6,122 nt of DNA from Streptococcaceae bacterium (GCA_902836505.1 CADFQU010000060.1:1-6122), one strand, 5' to 3'. Numbered from the stretch's first letter, positions 1 through 5,728 are shown. Notes: generated by a model not told the origin, from the sequence alone. Program-made: numbers and translations.

Positions 1-502
1 CAATAGCCAGACCAACCGCCCCGATAAAGGCTTCTGGACTTGGATTGCTAGCCATAGCCCCAAAGGCCACTCCGACAGCCAATCCCTCTGGGAAATTGTG
101 GATGGTGATGGCTAAGAAAAGAAGGGTCGTTTTAGACAACTTCTTCTCCCGTGGCGTATGGATGCTCTCTGCCTCCTCAATCTCCTTACTCATATGAAGG
201 TGAGGGACAACAGCGTCGATCAAGCGGAGAAAAAACCCTCCTGCTAGGAACCCGATAGCAGCCGGAAACCAAGCCAAACTTCCGTAGCTAGCCTCTGCGT
301 ACTCAATAGACGGTTGCAAAAGCGACCAAAATGAAGCCGCAATCATAACGCCCGCCGCAAAGCCCATCATGATGTCCAGTAATTTTCGACTAATATGCTT
401 GAAGAAAAAGACGATGGCGGACCCGACAATGGTACAGCACCATGTAAACAATCCTGCGATAAAGGCCTGCAAGACCACGGATTGTGATTGAAACCAATAC
501 AT
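1..502 (-). CDS. ZIP-family divalent metal transporter, 5' part (C-terminus off left edge)
   Basis: Integral membrane importer of zinc or related divalent cations (ZIP family); 167 codons are visible and the rest lies beyond the left edge. The protein starts MYWFQSQSVV and has hydrophobic segments at about residues 8-28, 38-60 and 74-90, then a hydrophilic stretch with the histidine pair PHLH and acidic residues (about 98-120), the usual variable cytoplasmic loop. The family signature HNFPEG is at residues 135-140 inside the next membrane segment; its His, Asn and Glu are expected metal ligands. The start chosen is ATG at 502, preceded by GGGAG (508-512) at 5 nt. An in-frame ATG at 514 (adding MGVV) is possible but has a poorer ribosome site. 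The gene follows the FAD oxidoreductase on the same strand but is separated from it by a terminator, so it probably has its own promoter. Family assignment is firm; the transported metal is not visible. Confidence 0.9.
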   Translation of the reverse strand, partial: MYWFQSQSVVLQAFIAGLFTWCCTIVGSAIVFFFKHISRKLLDIMMGFAAGVMIAASFWSLLQPSIEYAEASYGSLAWFPAAIGFLAGGFFLRLIDAVVPHLHMSKEIEEAESIHTPREKKLSKTTLLFLAITIHNFPEGLAVGVAFGAMASNPSPEAFIGAVGLAI

Positions 503-525
503 AACAACTCCCATTTTCTTGTTGA

Positions 526-537
526 TTAACTTGTTCT
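526..537. promoter_or_regulatory. Possible AdcR-type zinc-repressor box
   Basis: The plus strand reads TTAACTTGTTCT. The published streptococcal AdcR consensus is TTAAC-N2-GTTAA, so one arm is perfect and the other matches three of five bases. It lies 24-35 bp before the ZIP start codon, between the best -10 candidate and the ribosome binding site, where a repressor would block transcription. This is inference from a partial match in an AT-rich leader. Confidence 0.35.
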
Positions 538-576
538 ATTCTACTATTTTTATCTGAATTAAGGAAGCTATTTCAA
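538..576 (-). promoter_or_regulatory. Weak candidate promoter for the ZIP gene
   Basis: Minus strand: TTGAAA (571-576) followed after 18 bp by TAAAAA (547-552), or alternatively a better -10, TAGAAT (538-543), without a good -35 at proper spacing. The TTGAAA overlaps the U-tract of the terminator upstream. A promoter is expected here because transcription from the oxidoreductase should stop just before it, but the exact boxes are uncertain. Confidence 0.3.
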
Positions 577-608
577 AAAAAGAGGCTAGGACAAAAGTCC
601 TAGCCTCT
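575..608 (-). terminator. Intrinsic terminator of the trmK operon, carried by repeat copy 1
   Basis: A perfect 12-bp stem (581-592 with 597-608) with an AAAA/TTTT loop is followed on the minus strand by six T residues (575-580). It lies about 118 bp downstream of the FAD oxidoreductase stop. The hairpin is the left end of the dispersed repeat, so the terminator came with the repeat. On the plus strand there is no T tract, so termination is one-directional. Confidence 0.8.
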
Positions 609-758
609 CAATTGTCTTTGAATTGTCGAGCAAGACGCAGTGGTTGAGTGGACTCTACTACGCTGATTTCATCAGCTTCTACAGCCCTACTCAACTGTGC
701 GGAGGTAGGACGACGAAATCGAATTCTAACGAATTACCGATTTCTGCCCTACGCTCTT
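577..758. repeat. 182-bp dispersed structured repeat, copy 1
   Basis: Aligns without gaps to 5547-5728 (offset 4970) with 10 differences, at 588, 607, 621, 652, 679, 707, 712, 747, 750 and 753; all but the last are transitions. Ends are imperfect inverted repeats (GAGGCTAGGAC at left, GCCCTACGCTC at right). It holds three foldback units. H1 is 581-608. H2 pairs 643-649 with 689-695 and encloses GCTGAT/ATCAGC (662-667/671-676). H3 pairs 705-711 with 746-752 and continues as 715-721/738-744 and 722-726/731-735 with a TAAC loop. No transposase is present. The structure suggests a MITE-like or RNA-level element; it does not look like BOX, RUP or SPRITE as I remember them. The right 33 bp overlap the end of the FAD oxidoreductase gene. 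Confidence 0.92.
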
Positions 759-1841
759 CTTCACATATTGTACAACTGGATAATCCACTGGATCTAAACG
801 CAAGTTTCCTCCTACCACTAGTTGCGCTAGATGCCAACCAATGAGGGGACCGGTTGTAAGACCAGATGATCCCAGACCACTCGACACATAAAGGCCTGCT
901 TGATCGGGAAGGGCTCCCCAAAAGGGCGAGAAGTCACTAGTATAGGCCCGAGTACCCACGCGCTCCCCGACGACTTCCGCTTGAGCCAAGTCTGGATAAT
1001 AAGTCAAGGCTTCATCTTCCATCTGGTTCAGCAAAGCTTGATCCACCGTCAGGTCAAAGCCCATCTCATTCTCATGAGTAGCCCCCATACTGATCTTGCC
1101 TTTCTGGAAGGGAATGATATCCAGTTCTCCTTCTGGCATAACCACAGGATAATTATCCGTATCTAAGTCTAACTGATAATCCCGCAACTGTCCTTTTTGC
1201 GGGCGGACATCAACTTGGTAGCCAAGTGGCTCTAGGATTTGCCCCAACCAGGCTCCCGTTGCTAGGATGACTTGGTCATAATTCTCTCCAGCTATCTGAT
1301 AGCCATTATCTGAGACCGAGAGAGCAACCTTTTCCTTGATCACCCTTGCACCACTGGCTTCAAGAAGGGTTGCCGTCAGAAGGGCTCCTTCTACATGGGC
1401 TCCACCTGAGGCATAAAGGAGCTGGTCAAAGCCTTGCAGACCTGGGAATTGTTGGGTCACTTCTTCTTTGGTCAAGATCGCCAATTCCCCAATCAGGGGT
1501 GATTCTTCCCGACGGCCTAGTGCCAACTGATAAAGTTCATCTAATTTCTCCTTTTTTTTCTTAAGAAGATAGACCCCGGTCTGCTGGTAAAAGTCTGTTT
1601 CAATTCCATCCTTGGCCAGGTCCCCTACCAATTCTTGGTAGAAGTCAGCTCCTAAGCGAGCGAGGCGATACCAGGCCTTGTTCCGTCGTTTGGAAAACCA
1701 AGGGCTAATGATACCGGCCGCAGCTTTAGTCGCTTGGCCCACACCATGGTCATAGACGGTTACATCCACTTGTGCTTCTTTGGATAAATAATAGGCTGCA
1801 GTGGATCCCACGATCCCTGCACCAATAATCGCAACTTTCAT
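726..1841 (-). CDS. FAD-dependent oxidoreductase, DAO (D-amino acid oxidase-like) family
   Basis: Predicted soluble flavoenzyme of the DadA/ThiO/glycine-oxidase fold, 371 aa, oxidising an amine or amino acid; the substrate cannot be read from sequence. The dinucleotide-binding GAGIVG is at residues 7-12, with the acidic D31 ending the second beta strand. AAAGIISPW (40-48) matches the region near the flavin, ILATGAW (192-198) is the second FAD motif, and GLGSSGLTTGP (322-331 region) is the C-terminal FAD motif. The start is taken as ATG 1841: AAGAGG (1848-1853) lies 6 nt upstream. The GTG at 1847 in the same frame is too close to that site to be used. AAGAGG overlaps the stop codon of the Nif3-like gene, so translation is probably coupled. 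The last ten codons (K362-R371) and the TAG lie inside repeat copy 1, so the native C-terminus has been replaced or extended. An A8 run encodes K94-K97. It is the last gene of the trmK operon. Confidence 0.9.
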   Translation of the reverse strand: MKVAIIGAGIVGSTAAYYLSKEAQVDVTVYDHGVGQATKAAAGIISPWFSKRRNKAWYRLARLGADFYQELVGDLAKDGIETDFYQQTGVYLLKKKKEKLDELYQLALGRREESPLIGELAILTKEEVTQQFPGLQGFDQLLYASGGAHVEGALLTATLLEASGARVIKEKVALSVSDNGYQIAGENYDQVILATGAWLGQILEPLGYQVDVRPQKGQLRDYQLDLDTDNYPVVMPEGELDIIPFQKGKISMGATHENEMGFDLTVDQALLNQMEDEALTYYPDLAQAEVVGERVGTRAYTSDFSPFWGALPDQAGLYVSSGLGSSGLTTGPLIGWHLAQLVVGGNLRLDPVDYPVVQYVKKSVGQKSVIR

Positions 1842-1847
1842 AATCAC

Positions 1848-1853
1848 CTCTTA
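1848..1853 (-). promoter_or_regulatory. Ribosome binding site that fixes the oxidoreductase start
   Basis: Minus-strand AAGAGG begins within the TAA stop of the Nif3-like gene and is 6 nt before ATG 1841. The in-frame GTG (1845-1847) directly abuts it, which argues against the longer reading that begins at 1847. Confidence 0.7.
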
Positions 1854-2648
1854 GATGTGGTAAAAAGGATTGGTGCTAGCTTGACTAACCAGCACTTCGA
1901 TCCCCCAATCTTCTTCAGACTTCCACTGATTGAGTTTTTCTACTAGTTTTGACACAAAGAGAACTTCGATATGGTGACCTGGATCCAAGGCTAGGAGCCC
2001 GTCACTTAGCATGTCCTGAGCCGTGTGGTAGTAGATATCTCCTGTGATATAGACCTCTGCTCCCTTAGCAAGAGCATCTTTGTAAAAGGACTGACCGCTT
2101 CCACCACAGATAGCGACGCGCTCAATGACCCGATCCAGATCCGCCTGGTCATAACCAACCAAGCGCAAAGCATCTAAGCCAAAGGTTTCTTTTACCTTTT
2201 CAGCCAACTGTCCAAAGGTTTGAGGGCGCACCTGACCGATGCGGCCGATTCCTAAACCTTCTCCTGTCATGCTGAGGGGCTCTGTATTTTCAATTTCTAA
2301 AAGCTGGCAGAACCAATCGTTCAGTCCATCAGGGACAATATCAATATTGGTATGGCTGACGTAGACCGCAATATCATGCTTGATCAAGTCAATATAGATC
2401 TGATTTTGAGCCCGATCAGCTACCAAATCCTTAATAGGACGGAAAATTGGCGCATGCTTGACGATGATCAAGTCCACCCCATGGGTGATGGCCTCCGCCA
2501 CCGTCTGCTCCCGGATATCTAAGGCTACCATGACCTTCTTGATGTCTTTTTGCAGGGTGCCGACCTGTAGCCCACAGACATCTCCCTCCATGGAAAGTTC
2601 TTGAGGACAGTAGGCTTCATAGCGTTTGATGACTTCACTTGCTAGCAT
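1851..2648 (-). CDS. Nif3-like dinuclear metal-centre hexameric protein (YqfO/YbgI family)
   Basis: A 265-aa member of the Nif3/YbgI/YqfO family, sometimes named 'GTP cyclohydrolase 1 type 2 homolog'; the cellular role is not settled. Family proteins form toroidal hexamers with two metals per subunit. Visible motifs: GLQVG (26-30), KHAPIFRPI (64-72), YVSHTNID (96-103), CGGSGQSF (181-188), ITGDIYYH (201-208) and DPGHHIEV (222-229). Expected ligands by alignment with E. coli YbgI are H65, H99, D103, H225 and E228; the first His of the usual HHP motif is K64 here. At 265 aa it lacks the PII-like insert found in longer Bacillus YqfO proteins. Start ATG 2648 has a strong AAGGAGG (2655-2661) lying inside trmK; the two genes overlap by 14 bp, a typical coupled pair. 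The gene is followed after 3 nt by the oxidoreductase reading, with which it shares a transcript. Confidence 0.92.
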   Translation of the reverse strand: MLASEVIKRYEAYCPQELSMEGDVCGLQVGTLQKDIKKVMVALDIREQTVAEAITHGVDLIIVKHAPIFRPIKDLVADRAQNQIYIDLIKHDIAVYVSHTNIDIVPDGLNDWFCQLLEIENTEPLSMTGEGLGIGRIGQVRPQTFGQLAEKVKETFGLDALRLVGYDQADLDRVIERVAICGGSGQSFYKDALAKGAEVYITGDIYYHTAQDMLSDGLLALDPGHHIEVLFVSKLVEKLNQWKSEEDWGIEVLVSQASTNPFYHI

Positions 2649-3324
2649 GTAGAACCTCCTTGATTTGTGCGATGCGCTCTTCTAACGATGCTCTGGCGGA
2701 TTGATTCTCAACAGGAACCTGCTCCAAGGCAAAGGCTAATTTCTCAACTTCCTTGGACCACTTTTGGACAAAGGCTGGAACTTGTTCCCGCATCAAATAG
2801 GGACCAAAACGCAGTTCCTTGGCTGTCAACTCTTGGGAACCATGTTCGACCACGAGGATCTCATAAAACTTCTCATTTTCTTCCAAGATGGCTTCATCAA
2901 CAAGGCGAAAATTATGATCTACTAACCAAGCCCGCAGTTCATCTTCCCGATTATTGGGTTGAAAGACCAAGCGGGAGACACCGGCTAATTTCTCAAGACC
3001 TGCTGCTAGGATATCTGCAATCAAGCGCCCGCCCATTCCTGCGATGGTGATGCAAGAAATATCATCGGACAGTTCAAAAGCAGCCAAGCCATTGGCCAGG
3101 CGTACCTCAATCTTGTCTTCTAAGCCATTATCAGCGACGTTTTGAAAAGCGGATTGATAAGGTCCCTCCACTACCTCACCAGCAATGGCAACCTCAATTT
3201 TCCCTTCTTGTAAAAGGGCGATTGGGAGATAAGCATGGTCACTTCCCACATCTAGCAGACGCGCTCCAGCTGGGACAAAGCTAGCCACCAAGTCCAAGCG
3301 ATTTGATAATTTTGTAAATTCCAT
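2635..3324 (-). CDS. trmK: tRNA (adenine(22)-N1)-methyltransferase
   Basis: SAM-dependent enzyme that methylates N1 of A22 in the tRNA D-arm region (TrmK/YqfN family), 229 aa, close to the usual size. The SAM-binding motif I is [13 protein letters not shown] (23-35); [13 protein letters not shown] (47-59) is the acidic second strand region; ITIAGMGG (92-99) and QPNNRE (122-127) are family hallmarks around the active site. The C-terminal part (about 176-229) is predicted helical and charged, matching the coiled-coil tRNA-binding extension. Start ATG 3324: a TAG lies in frame two codons upstream, so it cannot be longer. The ribosome site is weak (AGAAAG, 3331-3336). First gene of an operon with the Nif3-like gene (14-bp overlap) and the oxidoreductase. 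The trmK-nif3 pairing is common in Firmicutes. Confidence 0.93.
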   Translation of the reverse strand: MEFTKLSNRLDLVASFVPAGARLLDVGSDHAYLPIALLQEGKIEVAIAGEVVEGPYQSAFQNVADNGLEDKIEVRLANGLAAFELSDDISCITIAGMGGRLIADILAAGLEKLAGVSRLVFQPNNREDELRAWLVDHNFRLVDEAILEENEKFYEILVVEHGSQELTAKELRFGPYLMREQVPAFVQKWSKEVEKLAFALEQVPVENQSARASLEERIAQIKEVLHASK

Positions 3325-3356
3325 GTGCTACTTTCTAAACTTTTATTCCACCCTTT

Positions 3357-3365
3357 AGTATACCA
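3357..3365 (-). promoter_or_regulatory. Extended -10 promoter of the trmK operon
   Basis: Minus strand TGGTATACT (3357-3365) is a TGn extended -10 with TATACT. The region 17 bp upstream is the T run of the previous gene's terminator and has no TTGACA-like -35, which extended -10 promoters can do without. It would give a leader of about 25 nt before ATG 3324. Confidence 0.6.
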
Positions 3366-3378
3366 TGTTTGCACCATT

Positions 3379-3402
3379 AAAAAAAGGCGCGACGGCGCCT
3401 TT
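3379..3402 (-). terminator. Intrinsic terminator of the glutathione S-transferase gene
   Basis: GC-rich stem AAAGGCGC/GCGCCTTT (3383-3390 with 3395-3402) with a 4-nt loop, followed on the minus strand by seven T residues (3379-3385, partly in the stem). It starts 2 nt after the transferase stop codon and insulates it from the trmK promoter just downstream. Confidence 0.88.
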
Positions 3403-3404
3403 CC

Positions 3405-4196
3405 TTATGCATCAATTTCTTTATACTCCACTTCCAAGCCTCGTTGCACAGCGGGGCGATTGGCAATTTTCTCTGTCCAAGCTTGCAAATGCTTGTATTC
3501 CTTCACATCTAAGAAAATTCCTGCTCGGTCCCAGACCTTGTCTTGGGCTAGACGACCATACCAAGACCAGATGGCGATATCTGCAATGGTATAGTCATCT
3601 CCTGCGATATAAGGTTTGGTTGTGAGTTCCTTGTCCAGTAGGTCCAATTGGCGTTTGGCTTCCATGGCAAAGCGGTTGATGGCATACTCGATTTTTTCAG
3701 GTGCATAGTGGAAGAAATGGCCGAAGCCCCCTCCTAAAAATGGCGCAGCCCCTGTCTGCCAGAAGAGCCAGTTGAGCACTTCAGTCCGTTTAGCAGGATC
3801 TGTCGGAATCAATTGACCAAATTTCTCTGCTAGATACAAGAGAATATTGGCTGATTCAAAGACCCGAATGGCTGGTTCTCCTGATTGATCCAACATGGCT
3901 GGAATTTTTGAATTGGGATTAATGGCTACAAAGTCACTGCCAAATTGATCGCCATCACCAATCTTGATGCGATAAGCGTCATAGCCTGCATCCACTCCCA
4001 ACTCTTTTAGTTCTTCCAGCATAATGGTCACTTTGATTCCATTGGGTGTTGGAAGGGTATAGAGTTGGAAAGGCTGGTCACCTTTTGGAAGGCTTTGTTC
4101 AAAACGGGCACCTGCTGTTGGTTGGTTCAAGCCACCCCAAGCTCCACCCATTTGACTCGGTGCTTCCCATACTTCTGGTAATTGATAGTCTGACAT
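3405..4196 (-). CDS. yghU: Glutathione S-transferase, YghU (nu-class-like) family
   Basis: Cytosolic glutathione transferase-fold protein, 263 aa, strongly resembling E. coli YghU, which has disulfide-bond reductase activity and binds two glutathiones. The N-terminal arm (1-43) has the family pattern GGA..G.N.P..G. The thioredoxin-like domain (about 43-128) has TPNGIKVTIMLEEL (50-63), with T50-P51-N52 replacing a catalytic Cys or Ser. It continues with NPNSKIPA (93-100, cis-Pro) and ESANILLYLAEKFG (114-127, gamma-glutamyl binding). The helical C-domain has NWLFWQTGAAPFLGGGFGHF (142-161) and TIADIAIW (203-210). It ends about 25 residues before E. coli YghU, losing only the tail. Start ATG 4196 has AAGGAG (4204-4209) at 7 nt. 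Monocistronic, with its own promoter and terminator, divergent from adenosine deaminase. The physiological thiol partner is not visible here. Confidence 0.93.
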   Translation of the reverse strand: MSDYQLPEVWEAPSQMGGAWGGLNQPTAGARFEQSLPKGDQPFQLYTLPTPNGIKVTIMLEELKELGVDAGYDAYRIKIGDGDQFGSDFVAINPNSKIPAMLDQSGEPAIRVFESANILLYLAEKFGQLIPTDPAKRTEVLNWLFWQTGAAPFLGGGFGHFFHYAPEKIEYAINRFAMEAKRQLDLLDKELTTKPYIAGDDYTIADIAIWSWYGRLAQDKVWDRAGIFLDVKEYKHLQAWTEKIANRPAVQRGLEVEYKEIDA

Positions 4197-4225
4197 CTCT
4201 GTTCTCCTTTTTCTGAGTTACTACT

Positions 4226-4254
4226 AGCATATCAAATCCATACGCTACTTTCAA
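4226..4254 (-). promoter_or_regulatory. Promoter of the glutathione S-transferase gene
   Basis: Minus strand TTGAAA (4249-4254), 17-bp spacer, TATGCT (4226-4231) preceded by TGA, an extended -10. It faces away from the adenosine deaminase promoter, whose -35 begins 23 bp further right, so the two promoters are divergent and close. Confidence 0.65.
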
Positions 4255-4276
4255 AAATCTGCTACGCTAGCTTTAC

Positions 4277-4307
4277 TTGACTTTTCTTGGCAAAATGATA
4301 GTATAGA
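4277..4307 (+). promoter_or_regulatory. Promoter of adenosine deaminase
   Basis: TTGACT (4277-4282) as -35. The -10 is either TAGTAT (4299-4304, 16-bp spacer, preceded by TGA as extended -10) or TATAGA (4302-4307, 19-bp spacer). The leader is short, with AAGGAG at 4321-4326. Confidence 0.65.
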
Positions 4308-4333
4308 AAAAATACATTTTAAGGAGAAAAAAT

Positions 4334-5353
4334 ATGTCTACGATTGACTTTCATAGTTTGGCAAAGACAGAATTGCACTGCCACTTAGACGGTTCCTTGT
4401 CACTTCCGACTATTCGCCAATTGGCAGCCATGGCCAATATTGACCTTCCTACTAGCGATGAAGAGCTCAAACACCATGTCACTGCACCTGCCCACTGTGA
4501 GAATCTCTTAGACTATTTGGAGGCCTTTGACTACATCCGCCCTCTCCTTCAAACCAAGGAAGCCTTGACTCTTGCTGCTTACGATGTCGCGAAGCAAGCT
4601 GCTCTGGAGAATGTCCTCTATATCGAGGTTCGTTTTGCTCCAGAATTGTCCATGGACCAAGGGCTTACCGTCCCAGAAACTATCGATGCTGTCTGTGAAG
4701 GATTGCGCCAAGCCCAAGATGAACTTGGCATTGTTGCAAAAGCCCTGGTCTGTGGCATGCGCCAGTCCGATCAAGAACTCACATCTCGCATCCTGGCAGA
4801 AGCCAACCAGGTCACTGATCAACATTTTGTTGGTTTTGACTTCGCTGGCGATGAGCACAACTATCCACCACAAGCCATTGACGCCCTCATCCAACAGGTC
4901 AAGAGCTACAACCGTCCCATGACCCTTCATGCAGGTGAATGCCACTGTCCAGCCAATGTCGCTCAATCTATGGCCTATGGCATCAAACGAAATGGCCATG
5001 TGACCTTGCTCGCCTATGAACCAGAACTTCTAAAAGATTTTGTGAAAAACGAGATCACCGGTGAACTCTGCTTGACCAGTAACCTTCAAACCAAGGCAGC
5101 TGCCACTGTGGAGGACTTCCCTTACCTCAAGATGAAGGAAGCACAAGCTCATATCAGTATCAACACCGATAACCGAACCGTTTCTGATACAGATTTGACC
5201 AAGGAATACGCCCTCTACCACCAGCACTTCCAAACGACGTCAGCTGACTTTTACCAACATAATGTCGATGCCATCCAGGCTTCCTTCGCTAGCGACGAGG
5301 AAAAACAAGAGCTCCTCACCAAACTAGAAAAAGCTTACGCGGACTATTTATAA
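4334..5353 (+). CDS. add: Adenosine deaminase
   Basis: Zinc hydrolase converting adenosine (and deoxyadenosine) to inosine and ammonia in purine salvage; cytosolic TIM barrel, 339 aa, normal length. HCHLDGS (15-21) gives metal ligands H15 and H17; TLHAGE (197-202) gives ligand H199 and the catalytic proton donor E202; H222 in NGHVT is the catalytic histidine; D279 in INTDN is the fifth metal ligand. Two deviations from the textbook family: residue 280 is Asn where E. coli and human enzymes have Asp, and the RIGHG motif reads RNGHV. All direct metal ligands and E202 are kept, so activity is likely, but a sister activity (adenine deaminase or another adenosine-like substrate) is not excluded. 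Start ATG 4334 has AAGGAG at 7 nt. Single gene with its own promoter and terminator, divergent from the glutathione S-transferase. Confidence 0.92.
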   Translation: MSTIDFHSLAKTELHCHLDGSLSLPTIRQLAAMANIDLPTSDEELKHHVTAPAHCENLLDYLEAFDYIRPLLQTKEALTLAAYDVAKQAALENVLYIEVRFAPELSMDQGLTVPETIDAVCEGLRQAQDELGIVAKALVCGMRQSDQELTSRILAEANQVTDQHFVGFDFAGDEHNYPPQAIDALIQQVKSYNRPMTLHAGECHCPANVAQSMAYGIKRNGHVTLLAYEPELLKDFVKNEITGELCLTSNLQTKAAATVEDFPYLKMKEAQAHISINTDNRTVSDTDLTKEYALYHQHFQTTSADFYQHNVDAIQASFASDEEKQELLTKLEKAYADYL

Positions 5354-5356
5354 ACG

Positions 5357-5386
5357 AAAAAACTAGCACTTTATGAGTGCTAGTTT
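5357..5386. terminator. Hairpin terminator after adenosine deaminase (possibly bidirectional)
   Basis: Stem of 11 bp (5360-5370 with 5376-5386) with loop TTATG, beginning 7 bp after the add stop. The plus-strand T tract is short (TTT then AAG). The minus strand has a better one, six T residues reading out of the stem, so it may also stop transcripts coming from the right. Confidence 0.7.
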
Positions 5387-5546
5387 AAGATTAAAGGCAG
5401 GGACTTCTTAGAACTTTCATTAGGTGAGTGCGGACGTCAGCGAACTTCGTAGAAGTTCCAAGTCTTCTTTGTACGACTTTAACAGTCCTCAATCATTATT
5501 GCAGAATCTCTTAAATGATTAAATGCAATAAATACTTCGTCAACAT
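5387..5546. other. Unassigned hairpin-rich intergenic block
   Basis: About 160 bp without a credible gene. It holds GAACTTC-GTA-GAAGTTC (5442-5458), a perfect 7-bp stem with a 3-nt loop; TTATTGCA (5496-5503) complementary to TGCAATAA (5524-5531); AATCATT (5491-5497) complementary to AATGATT (5514-5520); and outer complements TTAAAG/CTTTAA (5391-5396/5477-5482) and GGACT/AGTCC (5401-5405/5484-5488). The density of inverted repeats suggests a decayed or second dispersed repeat, or a small structured RNA. No second copy is in the window and no promoter stands out. Confidence 0.4.
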
Positions 5547-5578
5547 AAAAAGAGGCTGGGACAAAAGTCCTAGCCTTT
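5546..5578 (-). terminator. Intrinsic terminator of dnaD, carried by repeat copy 2
   Basis: Same hairpin as in copy 1 (5551-5562 with 5567-5578), followed on the minus strand by four to five T residues. Two stem positions differ from copy 1 (5558 G, 5577 T). They give G-U pairs in plus-strand RNA but A-C mismatches in minus-strand RNA, so this terminator should be weaker than copy 1. Confidence 0.6.
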
Positions 5579-5728
5579 CAATTGTCTTTGGATTGTCGAG
5601 CAAGACGCAGTGGTTGAGTGGGCTCTACTACGCTGATTTCATCAGCTTTTACAGCCCTACTCAACTGTGCGGAGGTGGGACAACGAAATCGAATTCTAAC
5701 GAATTACCGATTTCTGTCCCACTCTCTT
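5547..5728. repeat. 182-bp dispersed structured repeat, copy 2
   Basis: Same orientation as copy 1, 172 of 182 positions identical. The inverted ends are better preserved: AAAAGAGGCTGGGAC (5548-5562) against GTCCCACTCTCTTTT (5716-5730), with one mismatch and one G-T pair. The H3 outer stem is perfect (5675-5681 with 5716-5722), as is the inner GAAATCG/CGATTTC (5685-5691/5708-5714). The right end abuts the dnaD stop codon (5729-5731). A 60-70 residue open frame in the plus strand occurs in both copies, but I judge it a by-product of the repeat. Confidence 0.92.

Noticed and set aside
577..758. Assignment of the repeat to BOX, RUP or SPRITE elements
   Set aside because: Length and terminal sequence do not match those families as I remember them, so no family name was given.
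623..844. Plus-strand open frame of 73 codons over repeat copy 1, and the similar 87-codon frame at 5515-5778
   Set aside because: Both share a 40-plus residue stretch only because they are in the repeat. They run on into the oxidoreductase or dnaD genes on the other strand and lack a ribosome site. Judged a by-product of the element.
1842..1847. Longer oxidoreductase start at GTG 1847
   Set aside because: The GTG directly abuts AAGAGG, leaving no spacing; ATG 1841 has proper 6-nt spacing and begins right before the flavin-binding strand.
2667..3050. Plus-strand open frame of 127 codons opposite trmK
   Set aside because: Antisense to a conserved enzyme with clear motifs; the translation resembles no known family.
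4508..4999. Minus-strand open frame of 163 codons inside add
   Set aside because: Lies entirely within a well-supported adenosine deaminase gene, has no recognisable motif or ribosome site, and is explained as an antisense shadow frame.
5387..5546. Riboswitch or T-box upstream of a gene
   Set aside because: No gene starts downstream on either strand within reach; dnaD reads toward this block, and add ends before it.
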